Assembly: GCA_011009095.1 (NCBI GenBank)
Contig: VTPC01090618.1
Span: 495,734 to 559,733 of the forward strand
Direction of reading: 5' to 3'
DNA: 64,000 nt
DNA from: Ignelater luminosus
Taxonomy: Eukaryota; Arthropoda; Insecta; Coleoptera; Elateridae
A program made the position numbers and the translations under genes. Shown here one piece after another: positions 1 through 13,000 of the stretch. Below the pieces are notes generated by a model. That model worked only from the letters and a program-made list of their open reading frames with translations. It did no database searches and had not been told where the DNA came from. Positions within the stretch are counted from its first letter, which is position 1; the number at the start of each line of letters is the position of its first letter.

Positions 1-1650
1 TCTAACAAGCAAAAAGAAAACAGGAAGGGAAAGGGGTATAAACATAAAAAGGGTACAAACTCCAGAAGAAAAGATAAAATATAGGAAACTATTGCAAGAA
101 AAATGTGAAATAACAGGAAATTAAAGTATAGAGGAAGGGTGGAAGAAAATTGAGCAAAATATGTCACAAGCGGCAGGAAAAAGCATGAATAAGGATAACA
201 AGAAAAGGGGGAATGGTATAACAGCGAATGTGAAAAGGCAATAAAGGTACGAAATAAAGTAAGAATGAATATGTTAAATAGAGAAACTGAAACAGAAAAG
301 GAGATATATAAAGAGCAGCGAAGAAAATGTAAGAAAATAATGAGAGAGAAAAAAAGAAAATTCAAGGAGAAAAAAATTAAGGAAATAGAAGACGCATATA
401 GAAGTAAAGAAATTAGAAATTTATATCAGGGAGTAAGAAAAGAAAAACAAGGGTATCTGCCAAGAACAATATTCTATAAAGATAGAAAGGGAGAACTAAT
501 TGCGGAAGAAAGCGCGATTTTAGAAAGATGGGCGGAATACTTCTAGGAGTTGTTAAACAATGCGGAAGAAGAAGACTTGGAAGAATATGATGATCAAGAG
601 CAGGTAGTAGAAGAGGAGCACACTGAAAATGAAGAACAACCACCAGACGTGAATGAGATAAGCGAAATAATAAAAAATTTAAAAAATAACAGAAGTCCTG
701 GTAAAGATGGCCTGACAGCAGAACTGTTCAAAAAAGGGGGGGGGAGGACTAGAGAAGACTATACAATGCCTAATAAGAAAGATATGGCTAGAAGAAGAAA
801 TACCTCAAGAATGGAGCAGTACAGTGATATGCCCATTACATAAGAAGGGTACAAAAACAAATTGCGAAAACTGTAGGGGCATAGCACTACTTAATGTAGC
901 ATATAAAATTTTGGCAATGTGCATAAAGAATAGATTAAAAGGTGCAATGGAGAGAATAGTAGAAGACTATCAGTGCGGTTTTCGTAAAGGAAGGTCAACT
1001 GCTGTCAAATATTTATTACGAGGGAAATACAAGCAGAAAGTCACGAATACAAGAAAAATACTTTTATATTATTTATAGATTTCAAGCAAGCGTATGATAG
1101 CATAATAAGAGAACGACTATATAGTGCTCTAAATAGTATAGGAATTGGCAATAAGTTAATAAAATTAGTACAAATGACGCTAAAGAACACAGAAAATATG
1201 GTTAAAATAGGAAGGAAATTATCCAGGGGGTTCAAAGTGAAGAGTGGATTACGACAAGGAGATCCGATGTCATCAGTATTATTTAACTTGGAATTAGAAA
1301 AAATAATGAGAGAATCACAAATAAATAGAACAGGTTTAGTTTATCACAAGCGACACCAATGTCTAGCTTATGCAGACGATGTAGTTCTGATAACGAGAAG
1401 CAAAGCTGAACTGGAAAATGTGACAAAAAGGCTAGAGAAGGCAGCATGGAAAATGGGCTTAAGAATTAATGAGAATAAGACGAGATACCATATATGATAT
1501 GGACAGAGGAAGGATTTAGTCAAAACAGTTGTCTCTTGAAGCCATATTATAAGAAAACCAAACGTGACAGAAGAAATACAAGCAAGATTAGTGGCGGCGA
1601 ACAAATGTGTGTATGCGTTGAACAAGGTGCTACACACCTATCATAACTGC
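1..1650 (+). mobile_element. Decayed non-LTR retrotransposon (LINE) reverse transcriptase, left end outside window
   Basis: Pieces of one reverse transcriptase lie in order on the + strand but in shifting frames. A basic coiled-coil-like linker (265-546) stops at a TAG (544-546). An acidic stretch ending in the RT entry motif RSPGKDGLTAELF (about 690-730) follows. After a frameshift near 824 comes ICPLHKKGTKTNCENCRGIA and then CGFRKGRST. After another shift, FIDFKQAYDS and GLRQGDPMS precede the catalytic LAYADDVVL box (about 1366-1392). The C-terminal EEIQARLVAANKC lies near 1570-1610. This order is diagnostic of an APE-type LINE of the kind often annotated in insects as a craniofacial-development-protein-2-like or endonuclease-reverse transcriptase gene. 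The clade is not resolved. Stops and frameshifts make it a dead copy. It probably sits in an MLH3 intron. Confidence 0.85.
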
Positions 1651-4045
1651 CTTTATTGCTTTAGGTTCAATCTTGTTTCCTTTTGGCAATACAACATACC
1701 ATGCATAACACTCAAAAATTCTTTACACCTCTTTGATGTCATTTGAATCACTGGAGACGAGGAGCTTCCTTTCGTTTCAGTGCTATTTCCCGGGCTCTTA
1801 TCTTTAAATTCTTTCCGATTTTTTTGCTACTGGGTCATTCTTCTTCCATTTTCTTTAGTTTTGTTGGTTCTCGCCTCTAAGTAGCTTTAACGGCTTCTCC
1901 ATTTTATTTAAATCCAATTTGAAAATATTGGATTCTACGTTATAGAGTTATTTTTCCTCTGTTTGTTGCTGTTACTAGCATTCTCTCCAGGTGATGTATG
2001 ATAGAGTTCACCAGCAGAGTGATTGCTGCCCTTGAAGTTAGCTCCAACAAATTTTCCCAACTAAATAAGATTTGGTCACTGAGTTTGTCTCTGTCTCCAT
2101 TAGCACAGAGTTTTATCTTAAAGACGCTGACTAATTTTACAATTAGTGTCGATCTTGCAGAACTTTTTTCTAGGACAAGGTTACTTTAGTAATGGCCAGA
2201 AAATTAATTTCAGCCCAGGGCGTCTAGTTGTTTTAACACGGCTTTACGTAGAGATGCTCCTTCCTTAGTACTACATTTCTGCTTTCTAGTATACAATTTG
2301 CAAGCCACTGCTCAATAGCGTTGCGCCGTATCTAGCTTATATCCAACACCTGGAAACTTAACTTATTTTCGTCCCAGGGAACTCGACTGACAAACGCGTC
2401 AACCCAACAAGCAAATAAGCGTTTGAGAGCTGCGTAGGAGTTATTCTTCGTTTTAATTGGTGAACATTAGTGGTGAGTAATAGAGAAGCCTAAGCAAAAG
2501 AACCTGCAGAGATGGCTTGATGTTGAATAAAGTTGGTGAACGGCAGGCACAAATCAAACAGTCACGCAATTCTCCGGCGGCTGATAGAGATTGATGTGTT
2601 CAAGGCCGTGATGATAGTAATGATGAAATAGTATACAAGATCGCCCAACTGTCTAAGTATTGATGGTTAGAAGTGGTTATTCTGGAAATTTGAAATTTGA
2701 TATTTGAAGGGCATCTAGCAAGCGACGCACTAGTAACGGAACTTAGTTTCCGAAATAGTAATTTAGTGGAAGAGGAGGAAGATTAATGACCTGGACAACA
2801 ATAATAAAAAACGGTTCTTTTCAGAAGATGGTGGTGGTGATCTTCTCTGCCACAAACCTGAGACAAAAAAAAACAGCAGAAATTAATCCAATCACAAGGA
2901 GTGTTGGGATGATTGCAGAGGAGGGAGTTTTTGGTGACGGGTTGGTTTAGCGGGTATTAACCGAGAGCTAAATAATGGAGGCGTTGCCCAGGCAGAAAAA
3001 TAATTAAAATTGCGTTTTGCGCTTCGCAACTTATTTTCAGCGGGAGTGCTCAAGATATGAAGTGGGACTTCGCGGTTGAGAATGATGGCCCAGTGGACAT
3101 ATCGACACCGAAAGGATTCGAACCGGACATCTATCTTACATGTAGCATTCTTCCCATTTTCCAAAGCTAATGTTTCGCTGTTTCTGTGACCTTAGTGCCC
3201 TAGTAATACTAACCATGCGAAGAAACCACACAAAACGATTTTCTATCTGTCCTATGCTTTCTTCTTTGCCCTCATTGCTGTACGTCTTGCCATCTGTCGG
3301 GTGCTTCAAAGTTCCTAATCATAGCTACATTATTCTAACTTAAGTTAAACTTTACGCCCCCGACTTCACTATCTGCTCTTAGCTGGTATGACCCTGAGGT
3401 CCCTCTATGAAGAGGAGTACGGGGTACTAGAAAGAAAAGATAGCGCACCCTTATACTCTCTAATGATGTAGACAAGCTGATTCGTAGAATCTCAGAATAA
3501 GACACCTGAAAGGAAACCTTTTTAATTCCCCCCCTGTACTCCTTTGTTGTTGCCTCTCCACTGATCCAACCCAATTGACCTTGCTTGATGAGCTTTTACG
3601 CATTTTGTGTTAAAGAAGGAGCAAGCGCTCTTAAATTCTTTGTTGCACGTGACTAACAGATACACTGACTGAGAACTCAACGTTATAGGTACCTGAACGA
3701 AAATACAGACCCTCCAGACCCTCACCCTCTCCTTGCTAATAAGCATGAATGAAAACTCTCCTGTCCTATACGCACTTTTATATCGCGCCTCTCTCCAGTC
3801 GTACAATCACCATCCTCATCTAGATATCTAGAATCACGTCATTAGTCTTCCCAAATGTGTGTTTCTTTATCTCTCGTTCCATCTTTTCGTTTTATTTTTG
3901 TTTCACCGGCGTTCTAAATGAGAAGTTAACGGAAAACCGTACTACCTGAAATTAAAGTCTTTTTGATTTAGCAAGCAACAAGTTGTTTTGACAAAATCGC
4001 AAGCGTTGTGACAAAAATTATAAAGTTGTTAACAAACTATTGCAG
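1651..4045. other. Unassigned stretch, probably MLH3 intron
   Basis: There is no convincing coding region here. Base composition is less AT-rich than elsewhere, especially 2200-3800, which may indicate old transposon sequence. The small open frames on the - strand (2892-3164, 3335-3574, 3522-3806) match no family I know. No GHKL ATPase motif of MLH3 is visible here. Confidence 0.4.
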
Positions 4046-7000
4046 GCAAAGAAACTTCACCAAACGATAGGTACTATTCTCCATATTTCAAGAAACCTTT
4101 AAGCAAGAACAGATTTCTTTGTAAGGAAATGGAGAATAATCTTCAAAGTATTCAGACTTGCCCTTTAAACTGCCACATTCACATTCATTGTAATCATCAA
4201 GACACTGCTAATTATAGATCTCCATATTTTCGAAAACGAAAACATATCCCTACTACTGAAGTAAATCCTGGAAATTGCATCGGAGTCCATCCACAGAGAA
4301 GCAAAAAACCCCAACAAGATGAAATAAACTGTAATAAAGATTTATTTTGCACAAATATTAAACTGAACTAAGTGTAGGTTGTATTTTTAGTTCAATTTAA
4401 CCCGAAACAGAATCCAGAAGCACTTTCAAAACCTATATACCCAACATCTGATGGATCAGAAGGATTGAAAGAAGAAAGACAGTTTTGTAATGTTCTCATC
4501 GCCTCAATCTAATGCAAACTAATTAGTTTTTTGTTTTAGTTAAACCAAGTCTTCAAAAGAATATTCTTAAATCAAAACATAAATTAAAAGAAACATTTTT
4601 CCTACCATCCAGTGGTAATGGTATAATAGTTGTTTTTATTCAACAATATCAACTGTCATTTGCTTGTTTTAGCCCATTTTTCTTTAATTCCGTCAGCGAA
4701 GAACGAATTTCAAAACCCATTTGCACAAACAACCTTTCTGCAGAAGAAACCTTTTGCTGTATTGAAAGAGAAAAATTCCCTACTTGGTAAACGCAAGAGA
4801 AAGCAATTAAAACAGCAAGATCGTCTCTACAACGACCAGAATCGTTTAGAGAATATTAGTAAACCTTGTAAAAAAACCTTTAAAAAAGCAAGGAAATTCA
4901 GTACGAAACTTCTATACCAAAATTCATCAACAGACAATTTTTTTATTTCAAACCTAAAAAAATCCCCAGACGAAAAGTTGAAAATAAATTTTAGAAAATT
5001 TCATTCTGAACCGTTTCAGTTTTTTAATAATTTAAACTCTTCTGCAAACGTTAGCAATAGTAATGAGTTTAATTTCTTAACACCAAACATAAATAAATCG
5101 ACTACAATATCAAATGATACCATCGAAGAAATCAAGTCAACAGATTCAACAGAAGACCCAGTAAATTCAACCGTTTGTTTTGACAACTTCAAGCCAAAAC
5201 TCTCAAGTACTCAGTATTTTAATAAAACTAATTTAGATGTTTCTAAGAATTCTACACAAAACAGCAAGTTCAATTCCAATGTGGTTGATGAAACTCCTAA
5301 TAAAGATTTGGAAAATTTCTTTGTTCCTAGTTTAGCATTACCTTCTCAAAAATCAGTGAAAACTACAAATAAAAATTTGTTTGAATTAAATCAATCAAAA
5401 AAAGAAGAGGAAAATAATAAAGGCAGTTCGGTATTAGAAATATCGTTTAGTGCAACAAAGAAATTTAAACCATTTGATTGCAAGTCAAACAAAAGATCTG
5501 CAAGTAACGATAGTCAACAGAAAGAAACAAATTTTATTTTCCCCGAAATTCTAGCCGAAGAAAATTTAAAACATGATGGTGTAACAAATGAATGGATCAA
5601 GCGAACCGACAACTTTGGTAATGAATTTTATATTCATAAAAGAACAGGTAAGTAAACGCAGAACCTTCACCTGTCTCGGTCTAGATACGTAAAATCGCCT
5701 GGTATTTTCCTTTTCCATACTTCTCCCTTCCTCTTTTAGCACCTTTATACCATAATATATTTATTAAACAACAGAGCATGGTAATTCAATGTATCAGCCA
5801 CACCAAGAATAAACCTTGGACGTTATACTCGTAATGATTGCTATAAGCAGATTAGGCAAGTAGGTACCTCACCACTTTCTGGTGCCTGAAATTGACTTTT
5901 TGGCCATGAAACTTCTATTGATTAAAAAATGAACTTTGTACACCCTCTAAATACCTATACAGTGTGTCCAAGATAAGGATGCACGGCATGGGGATCTTGG
6001 AAACGGTAAGAGATACAACATCGGTTAAATGGGATGAAAGTTGGCTATTCATAGGACCTTTTTGTTGGCGTTTGCAAAATCTAGATATTTGGATAGTTTC
6101 AGAGATATTTTAAAAAAAAGTAGATTTCTCGATTTTCGTTATTATTTTTTCTTTCCTTTATTTGAAGAGATATTGAAAAACTAAAATCACTTTTCCATTA
6201 CCTTTTTTGTTCTCTATTAAAATACGTTATTAAAATTCCTGTACAACGTTTTCTGTTTCTAGTAACCATCATCAACCTCATTTTTTTAAATAGGCGAAAA
6301 AACAATTGAAAATTATTTTGGATAGCTCTTGTTGCCACGATTCTAATGATGTAAACACGATAGCGTTATGCTACAAATTAATGCATTCTCCAGTACTCTG
6401 GCCTGCACGATCACCTGATCTAACACCGTTAGATTTCTTTTTTCTGGGGTTATGTCAAGAATCATGTGCTCAACCAAAATTTTGAAGATGAACAGCAATT
6501 ATCACAGTAGATCACAGCAGCGTTCAACACAAAAAAGTCAAAACCAAAATAATCCTATCACGTTTACATCATTAAAATCGTGACAACAAAAGCAATTCAA
6601 AACAATTTTCAATTGTTTTTTGGCCTATTTAAAAAAAATGAGTTTGATGATGGTTACTAGAAACAGAAAACGTTGTGCAGAGATTTTGTTGGCGTATTTT
6701 AATATAGAACAAAAAGTGGCAATGGAAAAGTGGTTTTAGTTTTCCGATACCTCTTCAAATAAATAAAAGAAAAAATAATAACAGAAATCGAGAAATCTAC
6801 TTTTTTTAAATATCTCTGAAACTATCCAAGATATCTAGATTTTGCAAACGCCAACAAAAAGCTCCTATAAATAGCCAACTTTCATCCCATTTAACCGATG
6901 CTAAATCTCTTACCGTCTCCAAGATCCCCATGCCGGGCATCCTTATCTTGGACACACTGTATATAATTTTTAGGAATGACATCAATGCAGAGTCCGAAAC

Positions 7001-10000
7001 AGATTTCCAATTTTGATTTTGTAAAAAGAATTGAATTTATTCCTAAAGGCTTATCACCTGTACTGGTAGAAGCAAAGAAAGTGGATAAATCTTTAAGTCC
7101 CACATCAAAGAAATCTTTATACGCAACCATAATGGAAAATTATGAAAACGAGTTAAACATCATTAAATGGTCTCATTATATTAATGATTACAAAGGTAGT
7201 TCTTCATTTTTAAAATTTTATTTATTAATATTGTTTAATATTATAGATGCCAATAAGTTCTTTGAAGAATTATATAGGGAGCAAGCCAAGCAATTTCAAA
7301 GTCTTATTCCAAATATAAATGTAAATGATTTGCCAAAATCAATGAAAAGATTATACAGCAAAAGCCACGGTCAGTCTTTTACAAAAGATATATTTGCGGA
7401 TTTAACTATCGTTGGACAGTTAGATAAGAAGTTTATTGTTGCTTTGTCTAAAGGCAAAAATTTGATTATTTTATTTGATCAGCATGCAGTGCATGAAAGA
7501 GTTCGTTTAGAGACATTATTCAGTGGTAAGTTTACAATATAATAACATGGTGATCAAGCAACAAGACATAACCTCAAAATCTGTTTTATTACTTACTCTT
7601 GCTCATAATAGATTAATTAATTAATTTATAATTCATGGGACCACTGCTGCAATATTCACATTTGAGCCTGGAAAATATTGTAAAATCAGAATGTTAGTTT
7701 AACTTTTAATCTAATACATTTTCCACTGGCGTGCATTACTACTTGAGAAATATCAAATTTTTACTTTCAGGCTACACAGAAACTGAAAGTGGTTCTGAGA
7801 ATTTAAAGTTTAAATCATCCAAGTGCCCTCAAAAAATTGCCCTCAATTTGATGGAAATTGACATAAACATTTTAATTAATTCCAGAAGACTATTTGAAAA
7901 CTTAGGTTTATCATGTGTAATTTCTGAAAATTCGCTGGAAGTTACCCACATTCCAACTTGTATGTACAATAAATTTATAAAAAATGTAAGTAGTTTTATA
8001 TTAAAAGAATTGCAAAAAAAATGTTTGATTGGGATTTCTGAAAAGGACCAATGTGATAATAACAATTTGGAAAATATCTTAACATCTTTAATCTATGAAC
8101 AAATCAGTACAATCCTGTCTACCAGAGGAACTGTTACAAAAATACCCAACATTTTGCAAAATATAATTAATTTGGAAGCTTGCAGAGGTGAAATATGCAT
8201 ATCTATGAGAAATGCATGGTGCTTTGAATATGTTTTGTTCTGTAGGAGCTATCAAATTTGGCGATAGATTAACATCAAAAAAATGCGAAGAACTGATAAA
8301 AGAGTTGTCAAAATGTAAATTACCATTTCAGTGTGCACATGGAAGACCTACATTAGTACCTCTTATTGATTTCAGCAATATTTCAAGCAAGGTATATTTT
8401 TTTTACTTATGACCCAATCCATTTCAATTCAGGCAGTAACGTGTAAGTAAGTGCCAAAAATTTTGACAATTTCAACATAATTTGATTCTTTACAAAAAAT
8501 TAAGTAACATGTTTTTTTAGTTAAAATAAAACTACAATTATTTTAAAGTGCATTGATTTCTAGAGGTAGAATTTCATCATATACATACAGTAACATTTTA
8601 TGTAGAATTATACCTTAGCAATTTTAATTATTTACTTGTCATTTATTGGCCTTTACTTTACTAAAGTTTTCTTACCATGACTGTATCAATCGTTACAGTT
8701 ACTTAGCGGTCATATGCAATTTATTAAAGAGAATAAAATATTAATATTTAAAAAAACATATTCTCAGTTTTAATGAAACTTTGGCAAGGTGTTTATTATG
8801 CTTTATGCTGACTGTATGCGAACTATCATTATCCACTTTTGTTTCTTTCTTGAAAGAAATAACAACTACTACAGTACAAAATAAGTGATAGTAGTGGTGT
8901 AACAACTAATCGAAGAAATAAAAGTGGATAATGACGGTTGATCTAACTATAAATTGTATAATAACAAACAACCACACAAATTTTCATAATTTTCTAAAAT
9001 GGGGTTTCTAAGAAATTAATTTTTTTATTGTATTTACAATTCTGTATTCTTTTTGGCGTAATTGACACAAGTTTTTGCCATCTAATGACGCTAAAAAAGT
9101 AAAATACATTTAGTTTTTACTATCAATTATTATTTACAAAACTGTTTTTTTTTGTTATTTTCTGTTTTAAGTTTATATTTGAAAATTGTAATTCATTGTA
9201 AATACCAGGTGTATACCTATGAAATGAGACTTTCAGCTATTAGACCACAGATGTCGCTAGGAGTATTTTTAAACTGTCCCAAATGTCTTATTTTTTTCGT
9301 CTGTCATCTGTCAACAATATTCAATTCATTGTTTGTGATGTTTCATACAACAACGCATTTTTTTCGCTCTTAAAAATGTCGAATTTCGTGCCTTCAAACT
9401 ACGATTTGCGGACATCGTTGATTTTCTGTTATCAATTGAAGAAAAACGCTTCTCAAGCTCATCAAATGCTTATAGAAGCTTACGGTGGACATGCTCTAAG
9501 CAGAGCACAGTGCTTCAGGTTGTTTTAAAAATTCCGAAGTGGTGATTTTAGCGTGGAGAACGAGGAACGTGGCCGGCCACCGAAAAAGTTTGAGGACACC
9601 GAATTGCAAGCATTGTTGAATGAAGATGATGGTCAAACGCAAGAAATGATGGCAGAGCAGTTGGGAGTGACCCAAAAAACCATTTGCAAACGTTTGAAAG
9701 ACATGGGCATGATTTTAAAGGTCGGAAGATGGGTGCCGCATGAACTGACTGAAAGGCAGCAAGAGAACCGAAAAACCACTTGTGAAATGCTGCTCTCCCG
9801 GTTCAAAAGGAAGTCTTTTTTGCATCGAATCGTTACGGGTGTATTTCTCCAATCCCAAGCGTAAACGCCCGGCCACAAGCCAAAATCAACGGCCAAACCA
9901 AATCGCTTCGGCCGCAAGGCAATGCTGTGTGTTTTCTGGGATCAGCATGGTATGATTTGGTACGAGCTATTAAAACCAGGTGAAACAGTTGACGGTGCGC

Positions 10001-13000
10001 GCTACCAACGACAATTGGCCGATTTGAACAGCGCTATACACCGAAAACGCCCAGAATATGCCGATCGGCGTCACAAAGTAATTTTTCTTGATGACAATGC
10101 ACCACCACATCGAACAAGAGCGACCCGGGAATTGGTGGAGACGTACGATTGGGAACCGCTGGTGCATGCGGCTTACTCACCAGACTTGGCGCCTTCCGAT
10201 TATCATTTGTTTGCATCGATGGGCCACGCACTTTCCGAGCAGCGCTTCAATTCTCACGAAGAAGCCAAAAAATGGCTCGATGATTGGTTTGCGGCCAAAG
10301 ACGGCCAATGTTTTTGGCGCGGCATTCACAAATTGCCTGAGAGATGGGTAAAATGTGTCGCTAGCGATGGCTATTATTTTGAAGATTAAATTTGTAACCA
10401 TTTTTTGTTAATAAACGTTTAAAATTGAAAAAAAAAGTCTCATTTCATAGGTATACACCTGGTAGTAAATAGAAAGCATGAGTGCTGGCCAATCAAACCG
10501 TTTAATGCCCACCTCATCAAGATATTCTCTGACAACTCTCGCTACGTGACGTCTCGCATTATCTTGCATGAAAATGCCATACTCGCCCATGGTGAGCATG
10601 AAAGACATAGCATGATCTTCGAGAACTTCCGTAATGTACCTGTGAGCTGTCAGGGAGCCATTCCGTATGAAAAGAAACTCTATGCGTGCTTGTGAAGAGA
10701 TTCCTGCCCAAACCGCCAAATAGAAGTCGCTCGTCAATACAAACTAGGGTATATCTTTCTCCTGGTCTTCTTCATACTCAGAGATAACATTTCTCTGAAA
10801 ACTAATGACTCAGCGCCTACTGGTACAATGATTTACAATTTGCAAACATAAGCTTAGAACTTCACAATTTCAAAGTGACCTAAATTGTTTACTCGCCAGT
10901 GTATATTATAACCGTCACATCTTTACTTTTTAACATATCGAAAAAAAAGACAATAAATGCTTTCAAGGAAATTTTCAGCAAAAAGAAAATAGACAGAACG
11001 TAAAAAAGGATAACTTCAAAATTCTAGATTACACCTTACAAAATGCTAAATTCAATGCCTGAATTGAAATAGATTGGATTGTATACGAATATGTGTGTAT
11101 TATTAGATTTTTTAAAGATTTGATATTTTCAAAGTCGGTGAGTTCTTCAAAATGTTATAAGGCTTTTTCAGATTTTTCGTTAACTTCAGATACAATTCAA
11201 CATTTGAAAAGAAAATTAACAAAATTTTTAAATAATATAGCAGAACGTAATAACTAACTGAAGCAAGGGCGCCCGGAGGGGGGGGGCAAGTGGGGTCATT
11301 TGCTTGCAAAAACAATTAAATGTATAGAAGAAAAAATAAATTTATGCTGTCGACAATCATAGAATTGGACGGCAATCTTTATTTTGCCCCCCTCCCCTCT
11401 GGAAAAAATCCTGCGGGCGCCGTTGAACTAAATCTAATAATCTGAACACAATAGTAAGTTATTTATATAAACTACTCAAAAATGAATAGGGATATTGTAA
11501 TTATATGGATCTGCAGATTTCCGAAACGTACAGATGTAGCTATTAAACTAACGTTGGATCAAGTAAGTATTTTCCACACGATTACAGCAATGTAGACGTT
11601 GTCTATCAAAAAATATCAATTGCTTCAAAGTTTGTTGAAAACAAGTTGATTGTAACTGGTCAAGTTTATTATCATTTTTAATACTTTATAAGATTTATTG
11701 TTGAATATCTTAAACAGTTGCAATGGAAAGACGACATTTGACACCAGAACAAGTTAATTTTGCGGTTGATTTGCAGCAAAGAGAAGAGCAACAAGTTGAT
11801 ATTGCAGATTTGTTAGAATGTTTGCAAAGTGTTGTTTCCTGTGTACTTGTTCACTTACCAGAAACCAGAAACATCTCTAGGAGACCGGGCAGTGGGTCCT
11901 CTTTCATTACGACACCTCAGATAGATTGATTTTTAATAATTAATGCAAGAATGTGCCCATTTTCTCTTGCTAGACACCTGAAGCAAGAACTTCAAACTGC
12001 GACAGGTCTAAGGGCATCTGACCAAACCGTACGAAATCGGTTACACGAGGTAGAACTGACATCATATAATTCCCTGAAATGACCGGCAAGAACTACAGCG
12101 CAAACGAAGGCAGAGGGTGCGCTGGGCAAGATTAAGGCTATAAGAGGATACGCTTTGGAACGATATATTGTATACAGATAAGTCGCGGTTTTGTTTCAAA
12201 AACGATAGTCGTCTTCAGAGGGTATATCGCAATGCAGGATATCGCACGCTACCACAATTTACCCGCTCAGTCACTTCTTATGGGGTTAGCGGTATTATGG
12301 TTTGGGCATAAGTATCTTTTGGGTGGCGTGCCGACCTCCATATTGTTCAGGGAAACCTAGCAGCCGAATGATACGTTCAAGACATCATTTCGAACTATGT
12401 ATTAAATCGAGCCAATACTGTTGGCCGAGAAACCCTGACTTTTCTTGATGATAACGCTAGGCAACACACAATTAAAAGGGAGAAAATTAATGATCTAGCC
12501 CTTTCGACACTTTCACCTGATCTAAACAGAATTGGGCACGTATGAGATATGCTTCAGAGATGACTGGACAATCATCATTCTCAACCAGCCTCTATTTAGC
12601 AGCTTGCAGGTGTATTAAAAATTTTTTGGGATGAAACACCACAAGAGCATATTGGCAACTGCGAAGATGTCAAGCAGTTATTGATGCCCATGGAGATGCA
12701 ACCACTTATTAATATCTTGAATTTATATTGTTTCAATTGTTATAATTTTTTATTACGGTGTTAATTTTAAATTATTGTTATTTTACTTAATTATCCCATG
12801 TCCAATATTAAACATTTCTGCAAATAATTAACATTAGAATATTCACAAATATGTTTTTGCAAGACAAAATGTTGTATCACTCTTTAAAGACCATACTGTA
12901 CCAATATCCCTATTCATTTTTGAGTAGTTTATTTAAATAAGCTACGTTAATATTATTTTTCTTTTGTAGCAAGTGAGAAAAGCAGATTTGAAGAAACTGT

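Noticed and set aside
3105..3130. GGTTCGAATCC (- strand), a tRNA B-box-like sequence
   Set aside because: The flanking bases do not form a T stem, and no A box or acceptor stem is found at the right distance.
4129..4371. An 80-codon open frame as a separate gene
   Set aside because: The frame continues upstream to a good acceptor at 4045 and phase-matches MLH3, so it is better read as part of an MLH3 exon.
6891..7130. - strand open frame over the MLH3 exon
   Set aside because: It is the antisense shadow of an MLH3 exon and of the adjacent terminal repeat.
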